64,000 nucleotides of DNA from Streptomyces verrucosisporus. GTDB taxonomy: Bacteria > Actinomycetota > Actinomycetes > Streptomycetales > Streptomycetaceae. Under the pieces are notes generated by a model. It saw nothing but the letters and a program-made list of their open reading frames with translations. It had not been told where the DNA came from and ran no database searches. The stretch is from positions 1 to 64,000 of the forward strand of contig NZ_JADEYH010000003.1 in assembly GCF_017114865.1 (NCBI RefSeq), read 5' to 3'. The translations under genes were made by a program, and so were the position numbers. Below are positions 10,395-18,714 of this stretch, piece by piece. Position 1 is the stretch's first letter, and each line of letters starts with the position of its first letter.

Positions 10395-10399
10395 TGACG

Positions 10400-10426
10400 A
10401 AGGCCCAGGTCGGCGACCTGGGCCTT
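10400..10426 (+). terminator. tRNA-Gly terminator hairpin
   Basis: Arms 10400-10411 and 10415-10426 (12 bp perfect) with a GGC loop, followed by a T-containing tail, starting 6 bases after the tRNA CCA. Confidence 0.8.
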
Positions 10427-10594
10427 GTTCGTTGTCCGGATCTCCCGGCGCCGTCCCGGTGGTGCTGAGCGAATACCTTCCGCTGCCCGTCCTGCCTGCT
10501 TCGGTTGACCGGCCGGGAGACGAGGCCGCCCACGGCGACCGCCCTCGTCCGGTTGCCTCAGGTGCACCAGGCCCGCGGGCGGCGCCTCCTCAGG

Positions 10595-11024
10595 TCAGAA
10601 CACGTCGTGGTCCGGGCGGCAGTGGCGTTCGTGATACGTACGGAAGTCGGAGAAGCGCAGGCCCTCGATCACGGTGTCCGACTCGATCTCCCGCAATGTC
10701 CAGGCGTGCTCGGATTAGTCGTCGAACGCGACGCCGCCTCGCTTCAGCAGCAGAGCGGCAAGGTGGCGCACCCCGGCGGTTCCGTCGATTCGCCCGGATA
10801 CGTCAACCTGTACCGCCCAGGTGGGGTGGTATCCGAGAGCCGCTTCGGGAGGGTTACTTCCTCGGGCCCCAGTCCTGGAACAAGCAGCCGGTTTCCTCGT
10901 CGTCGATCACGGCACAGAGGCGTTCGGCGAACGTCCACGCCCCGCCGCCTCCCACAAGGTGCCGGTCGAGGCAGGCCACTGTGTCGGCACGATCGGCAGC
11001 GGGAAGCAGGAACACGGTCCGCAT
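10595..11024 (-). pseudogene. Decayed gene of unknown family (start MRTVFLLPAADRADTV)
   Basis: The remnant of a gene for about 143 aa. From the ATG at 11024 the frame reads to GCLFQDWGPRK and stops. Inserting one base after that AAG and another in the following CCG-AAG segment restores a continuous frame (GYHPTWAVQVDVSGRIDGTAG...) down to a stop at 10595, except for one internal TAA (after AFDD). So there are two single-base deletions and one nonsense mutation. The first ~45 codons are closely related to the gene at 16346-16912. The function is not recognised; the clean decay argues for a true pseudogene. Confidence 0.7.
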
Positions 11025-11406
11025 GGACGCAGCGTATGCGCAGTGGTCGCGCCGCATCGAACAACAACAACCGGGCGGGCGCCGCCGCCCGGGCCGCCCT
11101 CCGCCGCCGGCGACAAGGGCACGGCGCCCTGGAAATGCGGCAGGTGCGGCTCATCGCGTTGGTGGTGCAGGCCGATGCCGGTGAAACCGGCGTGCCTCGA
11201 CGGGCATCGGTCGGGTACCGTGCGGGCCATGTCGAGTCCTGAGTCGGACAGGGTGGGGGCTTTCGGTCACGCCGTCAGCCCCCTGAACCACTGAGCTCGT
11301 AGCCCTTCCGCCGCGCCGCGTTCTGCGGCCCGGCGGGTGTGCCTCTGGGGCTGGCCGCGGTGACGAGATGACCTTCTCGTGCTTCTCCTCACCCCGGAGC
11401 CACTCG
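11025..11406. other. Intergenic stretch without a recognisable gene
   Basis: About 380 bases. The first ~35 bp continue the similarity to 16913-16947. No open frame with Streptomyces-like codon use and a ribosome-binding site was seen. The ribosome-binding site GGAG of the MFS gene lies at its end. Confidence 0.5.
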
Positions 11407-13119
11407 ATGCCTCTCCCGCTGTATCTGCTCGCCATGGCGGTCTTCGCCATGGGCACCTCCGAATTCATGCTCGCCGGCCTCCTGCCGGACATCGCCGCCG
11501 ATCTCGACGTCACGGTCGGGGCGGCGGGCACGCTCACCTCGGCCTTCGCCGCCGGCATGGCCGTCGGTGCTCCCCTGGTGGCCGCGCTGGCCCGCAACTG
11601 GCCCAGGCGCGCCGCCCTGCTCGGGTCCGTCCTCACGTTCGCGGCGGCTCACGCCGTGGGCGCCGTCACCACGAGCTTCCCGGTGCTGTTCGCCACCCGG
11701 ATCGTCGCCGCGCTCGCGAACGCCGGGTTCCTCGCAGTCGCTCTGACGGCCGCCGCCGCGCTGGTCCCACCCGACCGGAAGGGACGTGCGCTGGCCGTGC
11801 TGCTGTCGGGCACGACGGTGGCCACGATCGCCGGTGTCCCCGGCGGGTCGGCACTCGGCACGGTGCTCGGCTGGCGGGCCACCTTCTGGGCCGTCGCCGC
11901 TCTCTGCCTGCCCGCCGCCCTCGGCATCCTGAAGGCGATTCCGGCGGGACGGGTGAGGGAGAAGGCGGCCGGCGGGCCGGCCCTGCGGGCGGAGCTCGCC
12001 CAACTCGCCAGGCCGCCGCTGGTTCTGGTGATGGGACTCGGTGCGCTGGTGAACGCGGCCACGTTCGCAAGCTTCACCTTCCTCGCCCCCGTGGTGACCG
12101 GCCCCGCCGGGCTGGGCGAGTGGTGGATCTCTGTCGCCCTGGTGCTCTTCGGTGCCGGTTCCTTCGCCGGCGTCACCGTCGCAGGCCGGCTGTCCGACCG
12201 GCGCCCCGGCCCGGTCATCACAGTCGGCGGCCCGCTGCTGCTGCTCGGCTGGCCGGCCCTGGCAGCGCTGGCCGACGAGCCGCTCGCCCTGTTCGCCCTC
12301 GTGTTCGCGCAGGGCGCCCTGTCGTTCGCGCTGGGCGGCACCCTGATCACCCGGGTCCTGTACGAGGCAGCGGAAGCCCCCACCCTGGCCGGGGCGTACG
12401 CCACCGCCGCCCTCAACACCGGCGCCGCCATCGGCCCCCTGGTCGCCGCGGCCACCCTCACCACCGCGGCCGGGATCCTCGGGCCGCTATGGGCAAGCGG
12501 GCTCCTGGTCGCGATCGCACTGCTCATCGCCCTCCCCTTCCTCGGCGTGGTGGCCGTCGGCCGGGGCGTGCGCCACGACCGGCCTGGCGGGTCCGCGGAG
12601 GAACAGCGCGGCCGCGAGGACTCCGGCGAGTACGATCGCGGCGTTCACGCCGACGGCCACCTTCAGTCCGCCGAGGATGCCCGCGGCGCCCGCGCCGGTG
12701 ATGGATGCGGTCGCGACGGCGCTCATGACCGGCGTGCCCATCGTGATGCCGACCTGCTGGGTCATGGTCGCCAGGCCGGTGGCGAGGCCCTGCTCGTGGT
12801 CGGGGAGGCCCGTCGTGGCGGTGATCATGAAGCCCACGATCACCAGCATGTTGCCCACGCCTCCGGCGAAGGTGGCCACCAGCAGCAGCCACATCCACGA
12901 CCGGCCGTCCCCGAGGCCGAGGAGTGCCGCGGTGGCGGCGGTCTGCAGCAGGCCGCCGGCGATCAGCGTCGACCGGGTGCCGATCCGTCCGACGACCCGT
13001 GGGGCGATGGACCCGCCGATGACCGTTCCGATGCCCAGCACACCGAACGACAGACCGGCGGAGAGCGGGGAGAAGTCCAGGACCTTCTGGAGGTAGAGGG
13101 TCATCAGGAAGACCAGTGA
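11407..13119 (+). CDS. MFS drug efflux transporter (Cmx/CmlR chloramphenicol-type) with aberrant read-through C-terminus
   Basis: 570 aa as read. The first ~390 residues are a 12-helix major facilitator of the Cml/Cmx type: MAMGTSEF-like segment MAVFAMGTSEFMLAGLLPDIA in helix 1, RIVAALANAGFLAVAL in helix 4, a G-rich SGTTVATIAGVPGG segment, and the final helix LLVAIALLIALPFLG. Cmx and CmlR proteins export chloramphenicol-like drugs; the substrate here is inferred only. After about 12580 the frame continues for ~180 hydrophilic residues that are antisense to the convergent MFS gene. The natural stop seems to be lost, probably by a deletion that joined the two 3' ends. Start ATG 11407 has GGAG 6 bases upstream. 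Confidence 0.8.
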   Translation: MPLPLYLLAMAVFAMGTSEFMLAGLLPDIAADLDVTVGAAGTLTSAFAAGMAVGAPLVAALARNWPRRAALLGSVLTFAAAHAVGAVTTSFPVLFATRIVAALANAGFLAVALTAAAALVPPDRKGRALAVLLSGTTVATIAGVPGGSALGTVLGWRATFWAVAALCLPAALGILKAIPAGRVREKAAGGPALRAELAQLARPPLVLVMGLGALVNAATFASFTFLAPVVTGPAGLGEWWISVALVLFGAGSFAGVTVAGRLSDRRPGPVITVGGPLLLLGWPALAALADEPLALFALVFAQGALSFALGGTLITRVLYEAAEAPTLAGAYATAALNTGAAIGPLVAAATLTTAAGILGPLWASGLLVAIALLIALPFLGVVAVGRGVRHDRPGGSAEEQRGREDSGEYDRGVHADGHLQSAEDARGARAGDGCGRDGAHDRRAHRDADLLGHGRQAGGEALLVVGEARRGGDHEAHDHQHVAHASGEGGHQQQPHPRPAVPEAEECRGGGGLQQAAGDQRRPGADPSDDPWGDGPADDRSDAQHTERQTGGERGEVQDLLEVEGHQEDQ

Positions 13120-14007
13120 GGTCTCGGTGAGGAAGGCGATCAGACCGGCGACGTTGCCCCAGGCCACATTGCGCCGACGCAGCACCCCCACCGGCACCAG
13201 CGGGGAGGCCGCCCTGCTCTCGACCGCGTGGAAGAGCAGCAGCAGCGCCACGCCCACCGCGAGGGAGGCCGGGGCGACGGGCGAGGTCCAGCCGTGTTCA
13301 CCGGCCTGGGTGAGGCCGAGGACGACGGCCAGCAGGCCGAGCGTGACGGTGACGGCGCCGGGCAGGTCCAGCTTCGGGCGGCCCTCCGGGCGCGACTCCT
13401 TGATCACCACCACCGCGGCGACCAGCACGACGGCGACGACCGGCACGTTGATGAAGAAGGCCCAGCGCCAGGAGAGCAGGTCCGTCAGCAGACCGCCCAG
13501 GATGGCGCCGGTGGTGAACCCGGCCGACATGAGCGCTCCGTTGAGTCCCAGCGCCTTGTCCCGCAGCGGTCCCTCGGGGAAGGAGGTGGTCAGCAGCGAC
13601 AGGCCCGCCGGCGTCACCGCGGCCGTCGCCAGACCCTGGAGGATCCGCGCCACGATGAGCAGTCCGGGCGAGGTCGCCAGTCCGCCCAGCAGCGATGCCG
13701 CGCCCAGGACCAGCAGGCCGCCCAGGAACAGCCGCCTGCGGCCGAACAGGTCCGCGATACGCCCGAACAGCAGCGTGAAACCGGCCGCGCACAGCGCGAA
13801 GGACGTCGCGATCCACTGGAGGTTCGCCAGCTGGAAGCCCAGGCCCTCGCCGATGACCGGCAGGGCCACGTTCAGGATGGAGAAGTCCACGGCCAGCATG
13901 AACTGCGCGGCCAGCAGGAGCACCAGCACCAGCCGCAGGCGGGGGGTGAGCCGGGTGGGAGGCGGCTCCTCGGCCGGTCTCGCACCGGCCCTGTCGATGA
14001 CACTCAT
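12487..14007 (-). CDS. DHA2-family MFS drug transporter (EmrB/QacA-like, 14 TM)
   Basis: 506 aa. It has a 14-helix pattern with motif D1-like QFMLAVDFSILNVALPVIGEGLG, motif A FGRIADLFGRRRLFLGG, motif C-like GLNGALMSAGFTTGAILGGLLTDLLSWRW and INVPV. It exports hydrophobic drugs or dyes by proton antiport. Start ATG 14007. The protein proper ends near AALFLRGPARPVVAHA; the last ~25 residues are hydrophilic and antisense to the convergent MFS gene, which it overlaps by 633 bp. It is divergent from the XRE regulator at 14206, the usual arrangement for a local repressor and its efflux target. Confidence 0.87.
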   Translation of the reverse strand: MSVIDRAGARPAEEPPPTRLTPRLRLVLVLLLAAQFMLAVDFSILNVALPVIGEGLGFQLANLQWIATSFALCAAGFTLLFGRIADLFGRRRLFLGGLLVLGAASLLGGLATSPGLLIVARILQGLATAAVTPAGLSLLTTSFPEGPLRDKALGLNGALMSAGFTTGAILGGLLTDLLSWRWAFFINVPVVAVVLVAAVVVIKESRPEGRPKLDLPGAVTVTLGLLAVVLGLTQAGEHGWTSPVAPASLAVGVALLLLFHAVESRAASPLVPVGVLRRRNVAWGNVAGLIAFLTETSLVFLMTLYLQKVLDFSPLSAGLSFGVLGIGTVIGGSIAPRVVGRIGTRSTLIAGGLLQTAATAALLGLGDGRSWMWLLLVATFAGGVGNMLVIVGFMITATTGLPDHEQGLATGLATMTQQVGITMGTPVMSAVATASITGAGAAGILGGLKVAVGVNAAIVLAGVLAAALFLRGPARPVVAHAPADGHHAEEGEGDEQCDRDQEPACP

Positions 14008-14205
14008 CAGGGGTTCCCTTCTCTTCTCGCGCGCGTTCGTCGCGGAAGTCGCGGGAAGAGCCTCGCCGGGACGCGGCACCCCAGCCAGAACCCGCCTGAG
14101 ACCTGCACCGCGCAGGGTGGTCACGACAGGACCACCCCGGGCCGCGGCGCGGGCCGTCCGGCGCGGGCATCATGGAGACCGCAGCCACCGACCCGAGGGG
14201 TGCCG

Positions 14206-15108
14206 ATGAGCGCGTCGTCCGAGCTGGGGAACTTCCTGAGGAACCGCCGCGGCGACCTCCGCCCGGAGGACGTCGGCCTGCTGCGGCACACCGGCCGGCG
14301 CCGCGTGCCGGGGCTGCGCCGCGAGGAGCTGGCGATGCTCGCCGGCGTCAGCGTCACCCACTACACACGCCTGGAACAGGGACGGGCGACGACCGCCTCG
14401 GACTCCGTCCTGGACGCGATCGCACGGGCGCTGCGGCTGACCGACGACGAGACCGCCCACCTGAGGGACCTGGCCCGCCCCGCGGCCCCCCGGCGCGCCC
14501 CCGCCGCACCGCGGGCGGAGTACGTGAGCGCGTCGGCCCGTCAGCTGCTGTCCGCCATGACGGCGGTGCCCGCCCTGGTGCTGGACCGCCGCAACGACAT
14601 CCTCGCCTGGAACCGACTGGGCCACGCGCTGCTGGCCGGGCCCCTGGACGCCGGAGGGCCGGACGACCCGAGCGCCCGCCCCAACCTCACCCGGCTGCTC
14701 TTCCTCGACGAGAACTTCCGCACCCTGTACGCCGACTGGCACGAGGAGGCCCAGCTCGCGGTCGCCTCGCTGCGCCTGGTGGCCGGGCGCCACCCCGACG
14801 ACCGCCGGCTGGCCGAACTCGTCGGGCATCTCGTGATGCGGAGCCCCGACTTCGCCTCCCGGTGGGCCAGGCACCCGGTGCGCACCTGCACCTCGGGCGT
14901 CAAGCACTTCCGCCACCCCGTGGTCGGCGCCATGGAACTCGCCTTCGAGAACCTCCACATCCCCGGCGACTCGGGGCAGCGCATGATCGCCTACAGCGCC
15001 GAGCCCGGCTCACCGTCCGACGCGGCCCTGCGGCTCCTGGACAGCGCCACCGCGCCCGGGGAACGGATGCCGGAGGGCATGGCGGAGAACACGTTCCGCG
15101 GCGTGTGA
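14206..15108 (+). CDS. XRE-family regulator with MmyB-like ligand-binding domain
   Basis: 300 aa. The N-terminal helix-turn-helix (GLRREELAMLAGVSVTHYTRLEQGR, about residues 34-58) follows the RRxPGLRREELA signature of this family. The C-terminal ~180 residues are the MmyB-like PAS-type domain (LDRRNDILAWNRLGHALL; LFLDENFRTLYADWHEEAQ; HPVVGAMELAFENLHIPGDSGQ). Such proteins control neighbouring, often divergent, oxidoreductase or efflux genes. Here the divergent partner is the DHA2 transporter 198 bp away. ATG 14206 is preceded by GAGGGG. Ligand unknown. Confidence 0.9.
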   Translation: MSASSELGNFLRNRRGDLRPEDVGLLRHTGRRRVPGLRREELAMLAGVSVTHYTRLEQGRATTASDSVLDAIARALRLTDDETAHLRDLARPAAPRRAPAAPRAEYVSASARQLLSAMTAVPALVLDRRNDILAWNRLGHALLAGPLDAGGPDDPSARPNLTRLLFLDENFRTLYADWHEEAQLAVASLRLVAGRHPDDRRLAELVGHLVMRSPDFASRWARHPVRTCTSGVKHFRHPVVGAMELAFENLHIPGDSGQRMIAYSAEPGSPSDAALRLLDSATAPGERMPEGMAENTFRGV

Positions 15109-15265
15109 CGGCTTCCGGCTCTCGTGGGGTGCCCGGCCCGCCGTTTCACCCTCTGGGCGGCGGGCCGGACGCTTCGCCCTCCGGTACGGCGGGTACCCCT
15201 GCGCGCGCGGCCCGGAAAACCGGGCGTGCACTCCTCGTCGTCGGTCCCGCAGGGGGCGTTCCTCC

Positions 15266-15676
15266 TCAGTCGCGCTCGGGCCAGACCGGGCCCTGCTCGG
15301 TCCAGACGACGCCCTTGTTGCGGCACAGGCAGAAGGGGTGGCCGATCGGGTCGGTATAGACCTGCCAGCCGTAGCCGTTCGGGCCGATGAAGTCCTGTCT
15401 CAGCGTCGCGCCGAGGTCGAGGACGCGGCGCTGCTCGGACTCGAACTCGTCCACTTCGGAGTCGAGGTGGAACTGCTTGGGGTGCTCTCTGTCGGGCCAC
15501 TGCGGAGCGCGGTAGTCGTCCACCCGGATGAATGCCAACTCGATCTCGCCGAACCGGATGCCGGCCCAGTGCTCGGAGCTGCCTTCCTTGACCGGACGGC
15601 CCGTCACCTCGGAGTAGAAAGCCGCCAGCTTCATCGTGTCCGGGCAGTCGATGATGAAATCGGTGAGACGCAGCAT
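15266..15676 (-). CDS. VOC (glyoxalase/bleomycin-resistance fold) protein
   Basis: 136 aa. It shows the two beta-alpha-beta-beta-beta modules of the vicinal oxygen chelate fold: DFIIDCPDTMKLAAFYSEVTGRPV at the N-terminus and LGATLRQDFIGPNGYGWQVYTDPIGHPFCL near the C-terminus. This is the Glyoxalase_6-like subgroup common in actinomycetes. The reaction is unknown. ATG 15676 begins MLRLTDF; the large hairpin at 15688-15759 lies in its immediate upstream region. Confidence 0.8.
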   Translation of the reverse strand: MLRLTDFIIDCPDTMKLAAFYSEVTGRPVKEGSSEHWAGIRFGEIELAFIRVDDYRAPQWPDREHPKQFHLDSEVDEFESEQRRVLDLGATLRQDFIGPNGYGWQVYTDPIGHPFCLCRNKGVVWTEQGPVWPERD

Positions 15677-15687
15677 CCCGCGATCCT

Positions 15688-15759
15688 GTCATCGGGGCTC
15701 TCCTTCGTGGATACCCCGCCCTTTAGGGCGGGGTATCCACGAAGGAGAGCCCCGATGAC
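15688..15759. repeat. Perfect inverted repeat, 35-bp arms, 2-base spacer
   Basis: Arms 15688-15722 and 15725-15759 are exactly complementary around TT. The inner part (ATACCCCGCCCT / AGGGCGGGGTAT) resembles the subterminal hairpins of IS200/IS605-type elements, but no TnpA or TnpB frame is present. It may be the remnant or inverted joint of such an element; it is far longer than the terminators in this window. Confidence 0.85.
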
Positions 15760-15943
15760 GCCGTCCGGCGTGAAGCCGCGCGAGTCGCCGAGATCGGCAT
15801 CCGTCTGGACCGGCGGGAGGACGACCGCGACCGGATCACGCCCACCGTCGCGGCAGCCGGTTCACGCCGGGCCGGTGGCGGCCGGGTGCGGACAAGCCGG
15901 ATTCGCCGGGGCGATCGGCGGAACGGCGGAGTGGTGAGGGCGG

Positions 15944-16273
15944 TCAGGGCAGTTCGGGGCGTATGAGGGCCCGGGCGATCGGCTCTCCGGTGCGTGCCGC
16001 GTAGGACATCCGCTCCCGCACCTCGCGAAGGGTGCGCGGCCGGTAGCCGGGCCCGCCGCAGCAGCTCTTGTGGAAGTGGATTCCCGCGTTCACCAGCACC
16101 GTGAGCACCCGCCAGCCCTCGTCGTCCCGCCTCCGGGGCGTCGCGAAGGCCGACCCGACGTGGGCCAGCCCCTCACCGCAGCGGGGACACCGCCGTTCGT
16201 GGTCACCGGGGTAGGGCTGCTTGTAGGAGGCCCGGCACGGCAGGCAGACGTACGAGGTCTTCGCGTGTCCCAT
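15944..16273 (-). CDS. Zinc-ribbon hypothetical protein
   Basis: 109 aa. It begins MGHAKTSYVCLPC and carries two Cys-x-x-Cys pairs (CLPC and CPRCGEGL), a typical zinc ribbon, then a RVLTVLVNAGIHFHKSCCGGPGYRPRTLREV segment with further Cys/His. This resembles a widespread Streptomyces hypothetical family with no known function; a nucleic-acid-binding role is possible but unproven. Monocistronic. Confidence 0.7.
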   Translation of the reverse strand: MGHAKTSYVCLPCRASYKQPYPGDHERRCPRCGEGLAHVGSAFATPRRRDDEGWRVLTVLVNAGIHFHKSCCGGPGYRPRTLREVRERMSYAARTGEPIARALIRPELP

Positions 16274-16345
16274 GCGGTCAGCCCAGGTCCGCCGCCTTCC
16301 CGGCCCAACGGATTTACGGACCGGACGGAGTGGAACGGCGGGCGG

Positions 16346-16912
16346 TCACGCGGGGAGGTCGCGGAGGTCCACGGGGGTGCAGTCGTGGAGGGCCAGGACC
16401 TGCCGGTGGGCCACCGTCCACCGGATCGCCGGGTGATCGTGGGAGACCTCCTCCAGGAAGGCGGTGACCGGCTCCAGGGTGGCCGGATGGTGGACGGTCC
16501 CGGCCACGCCCCACACCCGTGCCCGGCCCACCAGCGCGGCCACGTGCCCCTCGCGCAGCCGTGGGCAGGCCCGTACCGAGATCCGGGCGCACGGCACGCA
16601 CACCGGCGGCGCCGTGGTCCGCTCCCCCCCTCCTCCACCGGGCGGCCGACGTCCCGCAGTACGAACAGCCACGGCCCGCCGTTCGCCGCCGGCCCGCCGC
16701 ACACCTGGCAGAGCATGTACCGCACGGCCCTTCGCTGCCGCAGTGCGTGCACCAGCTGGTACTGCGGCCTGACCCGGCCCGGCGCGATGTCGATCACGAC
16801 ATGGACGCGTTCGGCGAACGTCCACGCCCCGTCGCCCCCCCGCCATGTGCTGGTCCAGGCAGGCCACGGTGTCGGCACGATCGGCAGCGGGAAACAGGAA
16901 CACGGTGCGCAT
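16346..16912 (-). pseudogene. Frameshifted gene, paralogue of the 10595-11024 pseudogene at its N-terminus
   Basis: From ATG 16912 the frame gives MRTVFLFPAADRADTVACLD, then breaks in a 7-C run (16835-16841). The related copy at 10921-11059 has one base fewer there, so an inserted base is the likely cause. The next frame reads GAWTFAERVHVVID...MLCQVCGGPAANGGPWLFV up to a second 7-C run (16624-16630), after which the first frame resumes (TTAPPVCVPCARISVRACP... to 16346). The mended product would be ~190 aa with CQVCGG and CVPC pairs, suggesting zinc binding. Either a pseudogene or two homopolymer sequencing errors. Confidence 0.65.
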
Positions 16913-16972
16913 GGACGCAGCGTAGGAGCAGCGGCCGCGCCGCATCGCGGGAACGGCGACCGGACGAGCACC

Positions 16973-17063
16973 GCTTCCCGGGCTCGGGGCGCGGGTTCGA
17001 GTCCCGTCACTCGCCCCATGACGAGGACTCGGGTCGGCGCCCGGGCCTTGCTCGCCGTCCGGA
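16973..17063 (+). other. Degenerate copy of tRNA-Gly 3' half plus its terminator (candidate att scar)
   Basis: From GCTTCCC onward this segment follows the tRNA-Gly(CCC) gene base for base with scattered substitutions: anticodon loop, variable region, an intact T-arm (GCGGGTTCGAGTCCCGT), the acceptor 3' strand, CCA, and the downstream hairpin to GTCCGGA. The 5' half of the tRNA is missing, so it is not a functional gene. It matches 10351-10440. Such partial tRNA copies are what site-specific integration leaves behind. Confidence 0.75.
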
Positions 17064-17246
17064 CCGGCCCACAGGTCGCGGCACTGCTCGGTCCGCGGAC
17101 ACGGACCCGTCTCAGGCGCCTTCGGCTCCTCCCGGTACCGCCGGTCACCGGGGCCGTCACGGCCTTCCTCCGGCGTGTGGGGACGGGGTCTGTTCCGGTC
17201 GCCCCTCGGGCGCCGCCCAGCCCGGCCGCCCGGCCGCCGGACCGGC

Positions 17247-18101
17247 TCAGCCGCCGGCGGGCGGGGGGTCGGACGGGTCGAGGTGGCGCAGGACGCGGCG
17301 CAGGAAACGGGCTCGGTCGCTGCCGTCGGGCACTTCGGCGAGGCGGGTGCGCAGCCGGCGGACGAGGCCGACGGGGACGGAGTACGCGTCCGCGGCCGTG
17401 CCGCTCAGCAGGCGGTCGGTGGTGTTGGCGCACCAGTACATGAGGAACGGCAGCTCCTCGCGGGCGGTGGCGTCCAGCAGCGCCTCCAGCTTCGCCGGGT
17501 CCGGTTCGGTGTAGAGGCGGGCGAGGGCGGCCAGGCGCTCGCCGGGCTCCTCGGAGGTCAGCATGGCGTCGGTGTCGAAGCCGGGCACGTGCGGCACCAC
17601 CTTCAGCATCTCGCCGAAGATCCGCTCCTGGCGCGCGGTGCGCAGGGAGCTGCTCGGCATCCGCTCGCGCACTTCCGCGTACTCGGTGACGAGCCGTTCG
17701 AGGGCGCCGACCGCCCAGGAGGCGTCGCCTCCTGTCCCCTCCCAGCCTTCCGGATCGGGGCTGTTGGCCGCGGCGAGGGCCACGCGGGCGGTCGCCGCGG
17801 CCCCGTCCACCTGCTGGTCCAGGCGCGTGGCGCGCTCCTCCGCCGCGCCGATGCGCTCCTCCAGTCGCCGGTACTCCAGCCGCGCGCCGCCCGGCAGTTC
17901 GATGCTGTGGAACAGATCGCCCATCCACGGCACCAGCGCGATCACGAGCAGCGCGACCGCCGTGCTGTCGATGCTCAGATCCGGGCGCAGCACATGGACC
18001 AGCGCCAGCGCCGTCGCCACGCAGGTGACGGCCGCCCCCGTCCAGCGTCGGCGGCGTACGAGACCGCGCTCGGTGTCCTCTCCGTCACTCCCCCTGGACA
18101 T
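17247..18101 (-). CDS. Hypothetical membrane protein with coiled-coil
   Basis: 284 aa. After a charged N-terminus (RGLVRRRRW) come two hydrophobic segments (AAVTCVATALALVHVL and TAVALLVIALVPWMGDLF, about residues 22-65), then a helical coiled-coil stretch (EYRRLEERIGAAEERATRLDQQV) and a soluble alpha-helical C-terminal domain. No family recognised. The topology suggests a membrane-anchored cytoplasmic helical domain. Start ATG 18101 is uncertain because the upstream ribosome-binding site is weak. Confidence 0.65.
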   Translation of the reverse strand: MSRGSDGEDTERGLVRRRRWTGAAVTCVATALALVHVLRPDLSIDSTAVALLVIALVPWMGDLFHSIELPGGARLEYRRLEERIGAAEERATRLDQQVDGAAATARVALAAANSPDPEGWEGTGGDASWAVGALERLVTEYAEVRERMPSSSLRTARQERIFGEMLKVVPHVPGFDTDAMLTSEEPGERLAALARLYTEPDPAKLEALLDATAREELPFLMYWCANTTDRLLSGTAADAYSVPVGLVRRLRTRLAEVPDGSDRARFLRRVLRHLDPSDPPPAGG

Positions 18102-18134
18102 GGCGTCCAGGATGTCAGGACGCGCCCGCCCCTG

Positions 18135-18539
18135 TCAGGCGTCCCGGGAACCCTCCGGGGAACGGTCCTGGGGGTACCAGCGCAGTTCGACGGTGTTGCC
18201 GTCCGGATCGAGGATGTAGACGGACTCGGCGGTGCCGCGCGCGCCGAAGCGGGGGCCGGGGCCGTCCACCACGGTGAGGGTGCCCAAGTCCACGGCCTCC
18301 TGCCAGTCCAGCGGTTCGACGACCAGGCAGATGTGGTCCACGTTGGAGCCGCTGCGGGGACCGGCGACCAGGTCGATGATGGTCGTGTCGCTCACCCGTA
18401 CCGACGGGAACGGCACCTTCCCGGCGCGCCACTCCTCCACACGGACCGGTTCCAGGCCCAGCGGGCCGCAGTAGAGGTCGAGGGACCTCTCGACGTCCTC
18501 GACGTTGAGCACCAGGTGGTCGAAGGCGATGACACGCAT
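18135..18539 (-). CDS. VOC-family protein (glyoxalase / fosfomycin-resistance-like fold)
   Basis: 134 aa. FDHLVLNVEDVERSLDLYCGPLGLEPVRV at the N-terminus and a C-terminal SVYILDPDGNTVELRWY are hallmarks of the type I extradiol/glyoxalase group. The HLV histidine, the NVDHICLVVE histidine and the VEL glutamate are the expected metal ligands. Reaction unknown. ATG 18539 follows GAGGAG by 6 bases. It stands alone between two membrane-protein genes. Confidence 0.87.
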   Translation of the reverse strand: MRVIAFDHLVLNVEDVERSLDLYCGPLGLEPVRVEEWRAGKVPFPSVRVSDTTIIDLVAGPRSGSNVDHICLVVEPLDWQEAVDLGTLTVVDGPGPRFGARGTAESVYILDPDGNTVELRWYPQDRSPEGSRDA

Positions 18540-18714
18540 GGCGGTCTCCTCAACGGGTTTGTGGGGAAGTGCGGTTGACGGTCGGGGGCTTCCGTCACGC
18601 TATCCGCCGGGAGCGCGGCGGGCATCGGCCGCCGGTCCTGCGTCCCCGGGACGAGGAGCCCGGCTGGGCGCCGTAGGCCGGATGCCGTAAGCCGGGCGGC
18701 GTACGGTGCGCGGT

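Noticed and set aside
16973..17063. Functional second tRNA-Gly
   Set aside because: Lacks the 5' acceptor strand and D-arm, with substitutions in the anticodon stem.
16090..17928. 612-aa minus-strand open frame spanning the pseudogene and the membrane-protein gene
   Set aside because: It contains the mis-framed centre of the frameshifted gene and otherwise shadows the gene at 17247; not a single coding unit.
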